Position numbers and translations under genes: made by a program. DNA of 64,000 nucleotides, from positions 1 through 64,000 of the forward strand of contig CALYLW010000424.1 in NCBI GenBank assembly GCA_944989445.1. The letters are read 5' to 3'. A model generated the notes under the pieces. It ran no database searches, was not told where the DNA came from, and saw only the letters and a program-made list of their open reading frames with translations. Shown piece by piece: positions 31,986 to 42,689 of the stretch (within the stretch, counting starts at the first letter, position 1; each line of letters opens with the position of its first letter). The stretch comes from Ampullaceana balthica. Its lineage: Eukaryota; Mollusca; Gastropoda; Lymnaeidae.

Positions 31986-32163
31986 GGTTTGTTTTTATTT
32001 GTTTGTTTTTGTGTTGTTGTTTTTTCCCAATTTTCTTTTTACGATTTCAAGTACGTCACACAAGAGTTGTAAATATAATGCCACCAATGGAAGAGGCGTG
32101 TTTAAATTGTTGCATTCTCTTGTGGAGTTTATAAACTAATGAAAAATACATGGCTACCGCTAT

Positions 32164-32535
32164 CGGGCGGTTTAACCGAGGGGTCGGTGAACAGCGGTAT
32201 ATTATCTCATTCGGTGTAAAAAGGGAACTCTTGGGGGTAATGCTGAATCATTGTGGGCATATAAATTCGCTAGAATCCGCTCTTTACTTTATTTTAATGC
32301 ATACAAATTAAACATTGACTTTTAATCATCAAGGTTAAGTTCTTTGTTTTAAAAAAAAATTTAAAAATAATATTTTTAAAATGTATTTTTTTAAAATCCC
32401 TCAATGGACTGTCGGTCATCCTGTAAGAAAGAGGTCGGCGAACAGGGGTAAATTACCCCATATGGGGTCAAAGGGAATTCTTGCGGGTAATCAGACTCAT
32501 TTGGGACATTTAACATCCACTACAATCCACTAAAT
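32164..32535. repeat. Two diverged tandem copies of a ~120-bp repeat
   Basis: Units at 32164-32283 and 32410-32535 share GAGGTCGG(T/C)GAACAG, a TTACCCCAT-like block, AGGGAA(C/T)TCTTG(G/C)GGGTAAT and a closing AATCC(G/A)CT. They lie in a locus B intron. Confidence 0.7.
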
Positions 32536-33385
32536 ATATTAAAATACGTCATGTGTACCGTAATTTGTACGTGTACGCTTCGAACATATGACTACTATTG
32601 AACCAGTTCCTTCCAGAAAATGAATTTTTTAAATTGACAACTATGTAGATTTCTTACCTATGTACTATACGAAGGCACCTAAATCCACCCTACTTTCATT
32701 TATATTGACGCGAGTGACAATAATCTGAATCCACATGATTTGACTGTATCAAGTATCCTTTCTGTGGTATTTAAAATTAATGCCTTAAAAACTGAGCTAA
32801 GAAGAAAAGTTGTTTAACAGTGCTACTCTCGAATTGCGATGTCAAGAATTGATGCATTCAATAAAGTTAATGAGTAATATTATATCTAGAATGGCCAGGG
32901 GCGTTAGACCAAAAAAAAACAACAATCGAGCAATTATATCAAACTTAAAACGTTTATAATTGTATCAAATAGATCCCACCCCCTAAAAAAAATTAAATAA
33001 AATAAAAGATAAATAAATAAATGGATATTCCGCGTCGTTTTGACTTAAAATATCTACACATAGTCCTATTCATATAATTTTTAGACACTAATCATGCTTG
33101 TAAAGCTCACCAGTTGCATTTTAGGGGGGGGGGTATAACGACGCTCCCTCAAATCTCCGCCCGATTCATGTGGGCAGGACCTCGAGTCTGGGGGGGGGGA
33201 GTAATGCACACATAAACTTGTATATTTTGCAGTAATGGGCAAAAAAGTTCGCCGACGGAGCTGCGGCTACATCACAAATGCTTTGATGTCAACATCAAAC
33301 GACAGAGGGTAACAATTTTATATGTTCTCTTGTGGGTTTTCCAACTTAAAGGATTATAATTTGATTTAATTTTCAATTCTTGATA

Positions 33386-33440
33386 GCTTACGCCAACCGG
33401 CGTCCGATGCCCTATGGACCGGTACTTTGAGAAGCACTGA
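33386..33440 (-). repeat. hAT-type terminal repeat remnant
   Basis: The complement reads CAGTGCTTCTCAAAGTACCG, the form of a hAT terminal inverted repeat. No partner end is identified. Confidence 0.45.
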
Positions 33441-33479
33441 TGGTTTAAAAAAAAATATATTAAAAAAAATATTTAAAAA

Positions 33480-33662
33480 ATTAAAAAGTCATTAAATAAA
33501 TTGTAAGCAACCAAATCTACAGTGGAAATTTTATTTAAAGTTACCCTTTTGATGTGACGTCACATTTCTTCAACCCCCCTCCCTCCCCTTCGTCACGCAT
33601 CGTCACAAAAGTGTGACCCCCTCCCCCCCTAGGTGTGTGACGTCATTTATGGACGGCCCCTT
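33480..33662. mobile_element. MITE with paired TGACGTCA blocks, copy 1
   Basis: Contains GATGTGACGTCACATTTC, a C-rich centre, CGTCACAAAAGTGTGACCCC and GTGTGACGTCATTTATGGAC. It matches 39950-40130 in the same orientation, sharing the preceding CATTAAATAAATTGTAAGCA-like lead. Known as an abundant non-coding repeat type in invertebrates; superfamily not assigned. Confidence 0.65.
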
Positions 33663-33689
33663 ATATGAAAATTTGATTAAGCGTTAACT

Positions 33690-34260
33690 ACTGGGTCTTG
33701 ACCAAACTTGGTACATAAATATTTGACAGCCCATTTAAAAAAAAACCAAACAAACTAAATGGCATTGGAAACCTACTTTAAATGTCTACTCCTTCAGGCC
33801 CGGGGACCGTAATTTTTTTTTCCCCATCAACGTTTAAGATTTCATTCCTTATTCGATTGTATAGGATCTTGAAACAAAATTAATTAGGATAAATATTGAA
33901 ATGATCGGGTGTTTTGAACTTAACATCCAGCACCGATAGGGCTCAGTGACCCTTAAAGTCTTTTTCTAATATAAGCTACATAAATATATTTTTTTTCATC
34001 CAATCCCTATCAAACTTTGGTAAGTGGGTGACTACACTTCGGCCTAGAGTTATTTGTAGTTTTAAATACCACTCATGAAGGGTTCGGGGCCAAATGTCGT
34101 TTTTTCCTGATATGAGCTATGCAAAAAGCATTTTAAATATTTTTGCTGAGTTAATGGATGGATCTTGACTTAACTTGGTAAATAAATACTTGTTGGGCTA
34201 TAATACATTTTTATAGGGCATTGATTTCCTAATGTCAATTACTTCGTGACCGTGGGCCCA
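33690..34260. repeat. Degenerate satellite-like array, ~155-bp period
   Basis: About four diverged units, each with a block like GGATCTTGACTTAACTTGGT followed by AAATA(C/T)TTG, a C/G-rich GGGGCC-type stretch and CTAATATGAGCTA (33697, about 33865, about 34007, 34160). It resembles, in a very diverged form, the repeats at 52567-54290. Confidence 0.55.
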
Positions 34261-34390
34261 AAAACTTATTTTCGTAAACTTGTAAGACTTAATCACTGCG
34301 TTTTGATTACAATGTTCCATAAATACTTCAAAAATCAAATTAAAATGCAAAGGGCCATCAACATTAAATGATAATACAAAAAATAAATAC

Positions 34391-34567
34391 CGACAACTGG
34401 AAGATGACTCTTGTAATAGCTGCGCCATACTCTGGGCTCTTTACATTTCAAGTCCACCTTGCCATCCTTTCCAACGCGGTAGTTGTAGGTCAACCCTGAC
34501 CTCCAATTGACGGTGTATTCTCCCCATTTTGATATATGCACCACCTCACCGATATTGCCATCTCCTC
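34391..34567 (-). CDS. Locus B exon: end of second MIB/HERC2 domain
   Basis: Acceptor TTTCTTCAAG, donor CG|GTATTT, 177 nt. It codes for GGDGNIGEVVHISKWGE, TVNWRSGLTYNYRVGKDGKV and YYKSHLPVVG, an intact domain end. Confidence 0.9.
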
Positions 34568-35010
34568 CTTGAAGAAAGTATAGCCATATTTACCGAGATA
34601 TCAATAGCAAATGAGAACATGTTCCGTTTAATGCATAGTATATTATCTTGAGAACTAAAACAAAATCAACAACAAAAAAAAATAATAATAAAAAAGGAAA
34701 CTTTATCTTTAGTAAATTTATACACAGTAACTACAAAATTTAAGAAAAAAATTGACTAGCCATTGTCATTATCATCAGGGGTAAAGTTAAATATTTTTTG
34801 TTTAAGCTTTGCGATTTAACCCAAGAAACTCTATTAGTGTATAACTTTGTGTTATAAAGTATGCAGCAAAAGGGTGCGTCGATATTTAAAAATTACAAAA
34901 TGGGATTTTTAATCTTTGCTCTCAAATCTAGGTAGAATTTAAATTCAGTCCTCTAGGTAATAATTTAAGACATGCTTTATCATGTATAATAGTCTGCCAA
35001 ACCGACTGAC

Positions 35011-35123
35011 CATCTTGGTTTCCTCCACACCAGTCTGGTCCACGCACAACATGCGCGTATTTAAGTAGTCCGAAAGCTGCACGTTTTTCCATCATACTGC
35101 TCCATCGAGAGGGAACTGGGACG
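35011..35123 (-). CDS. Locus B exon: start of second MIB/HERC2 domain
   Basis: Acceptor TGTTTTAG, donor G|GTCAGT, 113 nt. It reads VPVPSRWSSMMEKR and YAHVVRGPDWCGGNQDG, a better consensus match (VVRGPDW..GNQDG) than locus A. Confidence 0.9.
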
Positions 35124-35913
35124 CTAAAACAATGTGTTTCGTATTATGTTATTGGCTTTTCTAGCTTTGAAAAGAAAATGAAAGTGCTTACAGTTATATT
35201 TGTAAAAACAACCCGATTGTTTTTCTTTCTTTTTTCTTCGATTATTTTTATCTTAAAAGTGCTTTGGTTTAATCGGTGTTCGTAAGGTGCTCAACATAAT
35301 TTTACGCTTTAAAATTGACAGAAATTTTAAAACATTTTTTGAACGATTCAAAATGAAGTTTATATTTTAATTTCCGAAAATCTTACATAAAATAAATATA
35401 TATATATGATATATTATAAATGATATATTATATAATTTTCAAAGTTCTTTAAAATAAAACTTTTGAAATTGTCTTTTCTCCTTCTTCTCTACTGTAATTT
35501 CACTTGTTATGTTTATTACTGTAAATAATATATGGAAAGTTCAAACGATACGTCGTTCCCATCCAGATACAAAGAAGAATTATTAAAAAATATAAAAAAA
35601 CACAAGTAAAATCTGTTAAGATTTTAAGAGTCATATTATTGGATTTAGCTTTTCCTATGAAATTTGTTAGTTTAAAAACGTATCTACATTATTATATATT
35701 CGAATTCCTAGTCTATTATTGCTAGATGAGGATATGTTTTATGACTGACTAGCTTTTGCGACAAGGATTAACTTTTTTAAACAAAAATAGTCAGTTAGAG
35801 GTTTGACATTATATTAAAAAGTTTAAGTAACGAAAATTGAAGCGGCATTTAAGTTGTCAATGTTTTAGAATAAAGGAAAATGACAATCTTTTATAAATCT
35901 ATGCACTACATCA

Positions 35914-36020
35914 GTGGTTCTCAACCTTTTTAGGTTCAAGGATCACTTGAAAAATGTGTGTCTTTGTCAAGGATCACTAATAAAGAAAATTGTGCTATTG
36001 CCTTGTTGGAAATTTATATA
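35914..36020 (+). mobile_element. Truncated hAT end
   Basis: Starts CAGTGGTTCTCAACCTTTTT, a hAT terminal repeat type, with AAGGATCACT repeated twice. It is cut off by the Helitron at 36027, which probably inserted into it. Confidence 0.55.
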
Positions 36021-36026
36021 TACCTA

Positions 36027-37465
36027 GACGCCCCGCGGCGTAGCATACGCCGCAGACTTGCTCATGGAGAGTTCTTTTACCCCTTTAATGCACTTTTTTA
36101 GGGCGCCTACGGCGCCGACCTTTTTCAAAATCCCAACTAACTTGTCCTTGCTTGATCAATACGAAATATTAAACTTTCTGAAATGCACACAAAGTATTTT
36201 ATAATAGAGGTTGTTTTTTGATGTTATAATTAATCATCATCAAATCCTCTTTTTAAATCCTTTATATTAACTCGTGGTGTCTGCGGCGGACCTTGCTTGC
36301 TTGCTTGCTTGCTTGCTTGTCGCCAAAACTTTTGATCGATTTTTAACCCACTTGCTCGCAAGATAGCGAGCTGAAATTTTGCAGGCAGTTTTGTACCAAT
36401 AATAAAAACAATGTATCAAAATTTCAGATCGATCGCATGTACCGTAATTAAATTATTGATTTTTTAGATTATTTTATTTATTCCTATGTATCATGCTATT
36501 TTTTGAGATAGAGCGTCGCGGTGCGTATTATATTGAACAACCTTTCTGTCGCGCAATAAGGTGCGTATTTTATTGACAGCTCTTTTTATAAACATATTCC
36601 TGATCGGTGCGCATTATATTAAACACGTTTTACGACACAACTGCAATTTTGTATTTCTGGATGGTCTGGCGCTGCGTATTATAATGAACATTCTTTTAAT
36701 TACTTCTCGTACATAAAGGATTTATAGTCAAAAACTTGGTTTTTTACGGGTTGTTTTTATTAAATCCTTTATATTAACTCGTGGTGTCTGCGGCGGACCT
36801 TGCTTGCTTGCTTGCTTGTCGCCAAAACTTTTGATCGATTTTTAACCCACTTGCTCGCAAGATAGCGAGCTGAAATTTTGCAGGCAGTTTTGTACCGATG
36901 ATAAAAACAATGTATCAAAATTTCAGATCGATCGCATGTACCGTAATTAAATTATTGATTTTTTAGATTATTTTATTTATTCCTATGTATCATGCTATTT
37001 TTTTAGATAGAGCGTCGCGGTGCGTATTATATTGAACAACCTTTCTGTCGCGCAATAAGGTGCGTATTTTATTGACAGCTCTTTTTATAAACATATTCCT
37101 GATCGGTGCGCATTATATTAAACACGTTTTACGACACAACTGCAATTTTGTATTTCTGGATGGTCTGGCGCTGCGTATTATAATGAACATTCTTTTAATT
37201 ACTTCTCGTACATAAAGGATTTATAGTCAAAAACTTGTTTTTTTTACGGGTTTTTCTTATTACATTGTTCCCTTTTTACAAAATTAAAATATCAGCGAAA
37301 TCAACGACGTCATATAATTTCTTTTTACAGCGCATATTTAATTTTCACACCTTTTGATGCATTGGTGCAGTAATTTGGTGCGCTGCTTTCTAAAAGTAGT
37401 ATCTGTTGCACATGCAGATTCTTGTTGATTCAGGGTCCGACCACGAAGAGAATTATATATATAGA
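36027..37465 (-). mobile_element. Non-autonomous Helitron with internal tandem duplication
   Basis: Minus-strand element. The 5' end reads TCTATATATATAATTCTC at 37465, preceded by A. The 3' end has a perfect 8-bp-stem hairpin GCGGCGTA-TGC-TACGCCGC (36053-36035) followed, after a short spacer, by CTAG (36027-36024). The 3' flank is G, not the usual T. It contains two copies of a 507-bp unit and no coding. It sits in a locus B intron, about 195 bp from the ZZ exon. Confidence 0.75.
36255..37262. repeat. 507-bp tandem duplication
   Basis: Two near-identical units start at 36255 and 36762 with AAATCCTTTATATTAACTCG. The first has five to six CTTG/GCTTG repeats near 36292-36318, the second fewer. 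Near identity indicates a recent duplication inside the Helitron. Confidence 0.9.
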
Positions 37466-37658
37466 TAGAAGATTATATTTTTTATATAACGAGTTACTAG
37501 TATACATGTTAGTTTAGTCTTTACTATACTGATATTCTACGATTTGCGTGCTCCCAAAAATATTGAATGGAAACAGATTATAATGGCTTTCTTTTGTAAT
37601 GAACAAATGTCCCTTATTCTTCTGAGAACGACTGCACTACAGTACAACAATAATGTAC

Positions 37659-37827
37659 CCAACAGACAAATGTGTTTCGTATCTGATGAAAGGATGTGAG
37701 GTATCATGCTTGTCAGACATGTAACAATCAGTACACAAGGTAAGGCCGGAACACAGAGAACATTTCCATTTAAAGCCTGTAATCCCTCCTTCTCCACAGT
37801 TGTTGCAGTTGGGAATGTGGAATACAC
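37659..37827 (-). CDS. Locus B exon: ZZ zinc finger
   Basis: Acceptor ATTGACAG, donor GG|GTACAT, 169 nt. It codes for CNNCGEGG, WKCSLCSGLTLCTDCY and KHDTSHPFIRYE, with all cysteine and histidine ligands of the ZZ finger kept. The next residues, THLSVG, lead into the second MIB domain as in locus A. Confidence 0.9.
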
Positions 37828-37926
37828 CTGTCAATATTTAAAGGAGTTGTTTGCATCAATAAAGCGTATGGTCACTTTATTTCTTTAATTTTAATTTGTG
37901 TAGGTCTTCTTTTAAAATAAAGCATA

Positions 37927-38160
37927 CTAGGTACGACCCGCGGCGTAGCATACGCCGCAGACTTGCTAATAGAAAGTGCAAAGAAAGGGGAGAAGAAAGG
38001 ACACAAACAGCAGCATGAAGAAATGGGAACAACGCCCGAGAACGTTAAGACGACCGCCGACGCATTTTTAGTCTGGAGACATGCACACTGCGGTTGAGCC
38101 GCCCTCCATGCACAACCCTGGCATGCCGACCATAAACTGTGATTGAAACATAGTTTTTTT
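37927..38160 (-). mobile_element. Helitron 3' end (minus strand), truncated or undefined 5'
   Basis: CTAG at 37930-37927 with T as 3' flank, preceded by the same GCGGCGTA-TGC-TACGCCGC hairpin (37958-37940). The sequence to the right is not alignable to the other Helitrons here and no TC-type 5' end was found, so the right limit is arbitrary. Confidence 0.65.
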
Positions 38161-38194
38161 AATGTTTTAAAATGTTTTTAGTGAAATATTCTTG

Positions 38195-38197
<3 letters not shown>

Positions 38198-38260
<63 letters not shown>
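38198..38260. repeat. (AT)n microsatellite
   Basis: About 31 AT units followed by CATATACATATATA. Confidence 0.95.
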
Positions 38261-38275
<15 letters not shown>

Positions 38276-38276
<1 letters not shown>

Positions 38277-38710
38277 AGGGCTGGTAACGATTAAATTAAA
38301 TTTAATCGTTAACTTTTGAAAAATTAACGATTAATTTCATGAATTAATAGTTAATTTCGATTAAAGCCTAAAATTAAAATTTAAGACGTTATTAAACTGA
38401 ACACCTCAAGGGACTTAACAAAACAGGTAATTTACATTTTGTTTTGAAAAATAATATTTTGAATTCAATTTTATTTTAGTAAATCCACGTCTACATACAT
38501 TTTTAAATTAAAATAATACGCGGGTGATGTTTGTACATTAAAAATATTTAAATTATGATTAATAATTAATTATTTTTTAATAAATTGAAGAAAACAAATT
38601 ATAAATATTTTCTTAAATTTAAATCTAATTTTTATCGATTAAAATTATGTCCGTCGTTGGTTAATGGATAACATTGTTTTAATCGATATTTAATTCAACT
38701 CATAGTACAC
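38276..38710 (+). repeat. AT-rich MITE-like repeat, copy 1
   Basis: Begins TAGGGCTGGTAACGATTAAA and is rich in TTAACGATTAAT and its complement, so it is internally self-complementary. The copy at 58610-59220 is inverted. It has no coding and probably belongs to a hAT-like MITE family. Confidence 0.6.
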
Positions 38711-39059
38711 GCTAATCGGACATCGGGGCCATACATTTCGTTTTTCATAATATGAGCACAGATTGAAATATCATAGTACATTGAACTCCTAATATCTATT
38801 TTTTCTCGGCCTGGGGACAAATAAAACGAATATAACGAAAGTCCAGTGGACTAATTGGATTTCACCGCAGCTAAGTTTTTTTTATTCTTTCGTTATATTC
38901 GTTTTATTTGTGTACTATTTGTTCGTTGAGGAAGGCTCTTTGCCGTTCGCTGTTTTGTTACGTCCTGGCAGGCTAACTATTACCCTGTTTATATGTTATA
39001 CCCTTACTAATTTAAAAGCCTGGTCGCAGTCTCACCCCCATTATTTTATTTACATAGAA

Positions 39060-39265
39060 ATACAAAGAGATAAACAAAAAATCCATTAATTTAAATACGT
39101 TAAATTTGCTCGATCTGAAATTTGGATGCAATGCATTGTCAGGTGACACAATTCTATGTGCAAAATTTCAGCTCGATAGCATTGCAGGAAGTGGGTCATT
39201 TTTTACTTTTATTTTTATCGCGGGACCGACCCTACCAGAGACCAGACGGTGAGGTTAATATAAGG
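39060..39265. repeat. Helitron-type module with ATGCATTGTC core
   Basis: AATCCATTAATTTAAATACG, GATCTGAAATTTGGATGCAA followed by TGCATTGTC, CAGCTCGATAGCATT, AAGTGGGTCATTTTTTAC, and TTAATATAAGGGATTTAAA at its edge. The same series of blocks is found at 43200-43425. Confidence 0.65.
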
Positions 39266-39572
39266 GATTTAAATGGGATCTTATTAAGCAATGGGATTTT
39301 GGAATGGCCAAAAAAAAGTGTTTGTATTAGGCCTAATATTAATACTTTTTTGCAAATAGTTCAAAATAAGAATATTTATTAAAGCTAGAAATGCCTGTAA
39401 AAATAGAAGTGGTGATGCTTGAAATTCCCATTTTCTAAAAGTATTTGACAGATCAGGCATTGAAGTAACCCCCTTGAAAAATTCTAATTAGTACAACTAC
39501 CAACCATCAACTGTTTTTTTTTCTTTCAGCAACTCTTTTAAATAAAAATCGTAGATTTTTCAGGTACATAGT

Positions 39573-39720
39573 ACAGTGGTATTTCGTTATACGTCTGCTT
39601 TGGTATAAGTCCAACTTGGTATACGTCCTGTTTTGACTCGAAACATTTTGCTTGATATACGACCTTTGTTTGGAATACAAACTTTTTTTTTGGAAAACGA
39701 CCCACGTGCTAGAACTGAAT
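39573..39720 (+). repeat. Tigger-like terminal repeat remnant
   Basis: CAGTGGTATTTCGTTATACG followed by TCTGCTTTGGTATAAGTCC resembles pogo/Tigger ends (CAGTGGTACCTCG type). A matching right end could not be assigned with confidence. Confidence 0.45.
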
Positions 39721-39949
39721 GGGGTCGTTCATAAAGGACATCACGCCATTTGGGTCGATTCCCTGTTCCCTCCTCGTCACAAGACGTCACAGAAAGTTAC
39801 CCCTTCAAATATGACATCACAAAGATTCGCCCCCTCCCCCAATAAAACCCGTAATTCCTATTTGAAAATGAGCAGGTTTCAAATCACTTTGTTGTCATTT
39901 AAGTATGTATTTAGTTTAGTGTAAGGCTGCACTCCAACATAGTAACACG

Positions 39950-40130
39950 CGTGAATACATTTAAAACATCATTAAATAAATTATAAGCAATCAAATATTT
40001 ATTTGTGGATCTTATATTTAAAGTTGCGCGTTTTAATGTGACGTCACAATGTTTAAACACCCCCCCCTCCGGCTCGTCACACATCGTAACAAAAGTGTGA
40101 CCCCCTCCCCCTAGAAACGTGACGTCATTT
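39950..40130. mobile_element. MITE with paired TGACGTCA blocks, copy 2
   Basis: Contains AATGTGACGTCACAATG, a CCCCCCC stretch, GTAACAAAAGTGTGACCCCC and ACGTGACGTCATTTTATAC. Same family and orientation as 33480-33662. Confidence 0.65.
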
Positions 40131-40187
40131 TATACGCGATACTGAGGTGTTTTTGATACGGCAGTTGTGTAATAAAATATTACAGCA

Positions 40188-40943
40188 TCTATATATATAA
40201 TTCACCAAAGCGAGTATGTGTAAATGATCATGACAAATGACCCTCTCTGGGGTCAACTAATCACAGTTAACGGTTGGCAAGCGAAGGAAGTGGAGGGAAA
40301 AGCATGTCTTGAAACCAGCAATGCTTTTTGCCTTCACTTAAGCTGTTCCCTCACAGAGTACATGTATTTCGTAGTGTACTGGTTATTACATCCGCCTGAC
40401 ATGCGGAAGATTTTAGGTGCAAGCCCCAGCGGAAACATTTAAACAAAAAAAGTAATGTTTATGCCCGTTCTTTTCCCCCTTTCTTAGCGAACATAAACAT
40501 TTCGCATTTATTTCACGGAAAAAATCTTGGTTAAATGTTATACCGATTCCTTCATCAATAAACTGTCTGTTTCTATCGGTCACATATTTCTGGGAAAAGA
40601 TCAAATATGACGAAGTTTTTTCTCTCCAACTTGGCTAGATGGCTGTAATATTTGTTTCTCAACATTGGGATAACTTCGGCGACGAGCTCTCCGTTGTTCT
40701 CAGTGACGAAAAAATAGTCATACACTCAGTACATCAATACTTCAGGAGTGTATGGTGGCGAGGCAGAAATTGTCGCGATGTCCGAAATACTTATCAAAAA
40801 TGCTTCGGCGGTCCCCCCAATGTTCACTCGCGTGGTTTCCATTTGTTCGTGCTAATCTTTCTGCCCGTTCTGTCCCATACCCTTTTCTTTGCACTATATA
40901 TGAGTAAGTCTGCGGCATATGCTACACCGCGCGTGGTATCTAG
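40188..40943 (+). mobile_element. Non-autonomous Helitron carrying a tRNA-Val-like sequence
   Basis: The 5' end is TCTATATATATAATTCACC at 40188, preceded by A. The 3' end has a decayed hairpin (40912-40930, GCGGCATA-TGC-TACACCGC) and CTAG at 40940-40943, followed by T. A-to-T flanking fits Helitron insertion. It shares its 5' end type with the Helitron at 36027-37465, but the interior differs and includes a tRNA-like segment. Confidence 0.75.
40364..40436 (+). tRNA. tRNA-Val-like pseudogene (anticodon GAC) inside a Helitron
   Basis: 73 nt with GTAGTGTACTGGTTATTACA (A box and D arm), anticodon arm CCGC-CTGACAT-GCGG giving GAC, and the 3' acceptor-like CGGAAAC of animal tRNA-Val. The B box is degenerate (GGTGCAAGCCC) and the 5' acceptor strand pairs poorly, so it is a pseudogene or SINE head rather than a working tRNA gene. 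Confidence 0.55.
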
Positions 40944-41438
40944 TTAAAATTATTAATGGAAAATATTGGTCAATCATAGATGTACACAAAATTATTTTAA
41001 GTTACAATTATATTTAAATATGTATGTGTAGTGTTCCTAAATGTAATATTTTACATTATGAAGCTATTGATAATTATTTCTAAAAAACTGGACTTTAAAA
41101 GCTTTATAAGGATAAAATATTGTTACAAAATTAATATTTTAAATTCTCCAAGTGCGTTATTGTCTAGTGCGCATATGCCTGGTCACCATATTATATACAG
41201 CTATTTCTTAAAAATGGCTGTTGTCAAAATTTTTATCTTGTAGTAGAGTTTTTGGAAGAATTTTTAAAATCTTCAATATTATGAGTTATTTATATTTTTC
41301 CATACTAATAACCGTTTGGTAAACACAATTAATATTTAAAAAAAAAGAAAATCTAAAAACACAATATATTAAATAAATATTACTTGTATGTATTACGATC
41401 CTGGCTGTGCGGTGTGTTGGTGCGATACATTAACTTAC

Positions 41439-41669
41439 CACATTGAATATTATCATATACGAGTAGGTCATAGGCGTTTTCATAACCAGATCTACAATAC
41501 ATCTTGATTCCGTTATCCCAGAGCACTCCGACAGACTTCGCAGGAGCCACACTTCCACTTCTACCACCAATCTCTACAACCGTGCCAACTAATCCTTCAA
41601 GGATGTTGTCACCGTAATCCCAGTCAGGTCCACGCACTACTCGGAGTCCTAGATATGCATTATTGTAAC
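41439..41669 (-). CDS. Locus B exon: first MIB/HERC2 domain
   Basis: Acceptor TTCCATCAG, donor G|GTAAGT, 231 nt. It reads YNNAYLGLRVVRGPDWDYGD, LVGTVVEIGGRSGSVAPAKS and VGVLWDNGIKMYCRSG, a full domain. The first codon is split, so an upstream exon ending in one coding base must exist beyond 41669. Confidence 0.9.
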
Positions 41670-42489
41670 CTGATGGAATAATGCCAAAATGTTAGTAGTT
41701 AACTTGCGTTTCGGCTGAAATCTATCCACACAAGCAATAGGATACCATTACTTAAATTAAACAAAAAGACAGGAAAAACAACAACAAAAAAAACACAAAA
41801 AAAACTACTTACAATCTTATTTATTTTTAGAGTTAAGCTAAAATGGAAGTAGATTTACAGCAGCGTGAAATATGTAATTATTCCTAATTTTAAATGGTAT
41901 GCTGTCTTCATTATTATTTTTTTTTGTTTTGTTAAAGCTGTTTAAGTAGTTAAATTATGTAGGACAGTTTACAATTTTTGAAATGATTTATACAATTAAA
42001 TTCATTATAATTTAGTGACAGTGTTCTAGCGTTGGTGCCGCAGAAGCTACTAATGCACTAATGATCGTTTCGGCTCCCATCGGTTCGGAGATGTTTTGCT
42101 GTAGTTTGTAACCTTTATTTCATAATATTGTTTAAATCAAAGTATCCACACTGACAACAATGTTGTTTTGACATTCCATAGGTATATACCTATTATGCAC
42201 ATTTTATTTCAAATTATTAACATTTTTTTAAAAACTAATGGACTGAATTTATTGTTTATGAATATTGGTCAACTTACATATTAATACATATGTGACTGTT
42301 TTTTTTGTAACTTTTTACTGAATAATACCATAAAACAATATTTATATCTACGTTATTGAGCATTTGGGTAAACACGTCAGTAGTCTAAGCTGACGTTCAA
42401 AACGTCGACAGGTCCAATCGTCATGTAGTGAAATATCTGGGGTCAAAATGACCCACCACCTCATGTTTTGTTTATTTTTAAACTACTTT
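41670..42489. other. Upstream of locus B, AT-rich, nothing firm
   Basis: No 5' exon or promoter for locus B could be recognised here. Confidence 0.45.
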
Positions 42490-42657
42490 TGAGACCCAAT
42501 AGCTCCAGGCAGGGCACCCGTGGCTCACGTCCTGTTAATGATATTCAATAGCGTGGACAGTGCTATCGTGCCAATTTTTAAAAATCTTTTCTTTATTTAC
42601 TTTGTCCTGTCCTCATTCCTTGGCGGCTTTGCACTTACCGATCATCGTATGCAAATA
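42490..42657. repeat. Dispersed repeat, copy 1 of two
   Basis: AGCTCCAGGCAGGGCAC, ATGATATTCAATAGCGTGGA, TGCTATCGTGC, then TTTGTCCTGTCCT and GGCTTTGCACTTAC. It matches 57354-57515 in the same orientation. It is SINE-sized but I see no tRNA boxes. Confidence 0.65.
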
Positions 42658-42689
42658 AATGTTGAGTAGTTATGTACTAAAGAACAGTG

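Larger units (their letters stand above)
26636..41669 (-). pseudogene. Mind bomb-like E3 ligase, locus B (9 exons seen, two lesions)
   Basis: Exons on the minus strand: 41669-41439, 37827-37659, 35123-35011, 34567-34391, 31437-31370, 31133-30926, 29686-29553, 29109-29002, 26859-26636. All junctions are GT-AG with matching phases. Domain order as in locus A: MIB/HERC2, ZZ, MIB/HERC2, linker, one MIB repeat, RING. Six exons equal their locus A partners in length, the last being one base shorter. Two lesions would stop a functional protein: TGA in the linker exon (31076-31074) and a missing base in the RING exon (A-run 26742-26745). Intact splice sites and conserved domains suggest recent loss or, for the RING, a sequence error in a homopolymer. 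The 5' exon is not seen. Confidence 0.8.

Noticed and set aside
36292..36318. Regular CTTG/GCTTG array as a possible CRISPR-like repeat
   Set aside because: Simple tetranucleotide repeat without spacers in a eukaryotic Helitron.
39587..39790. Coding frame in the Tigger-like region
   Set aside because: Composed of terminal-repeat sequence on both strands with no transposase motif.
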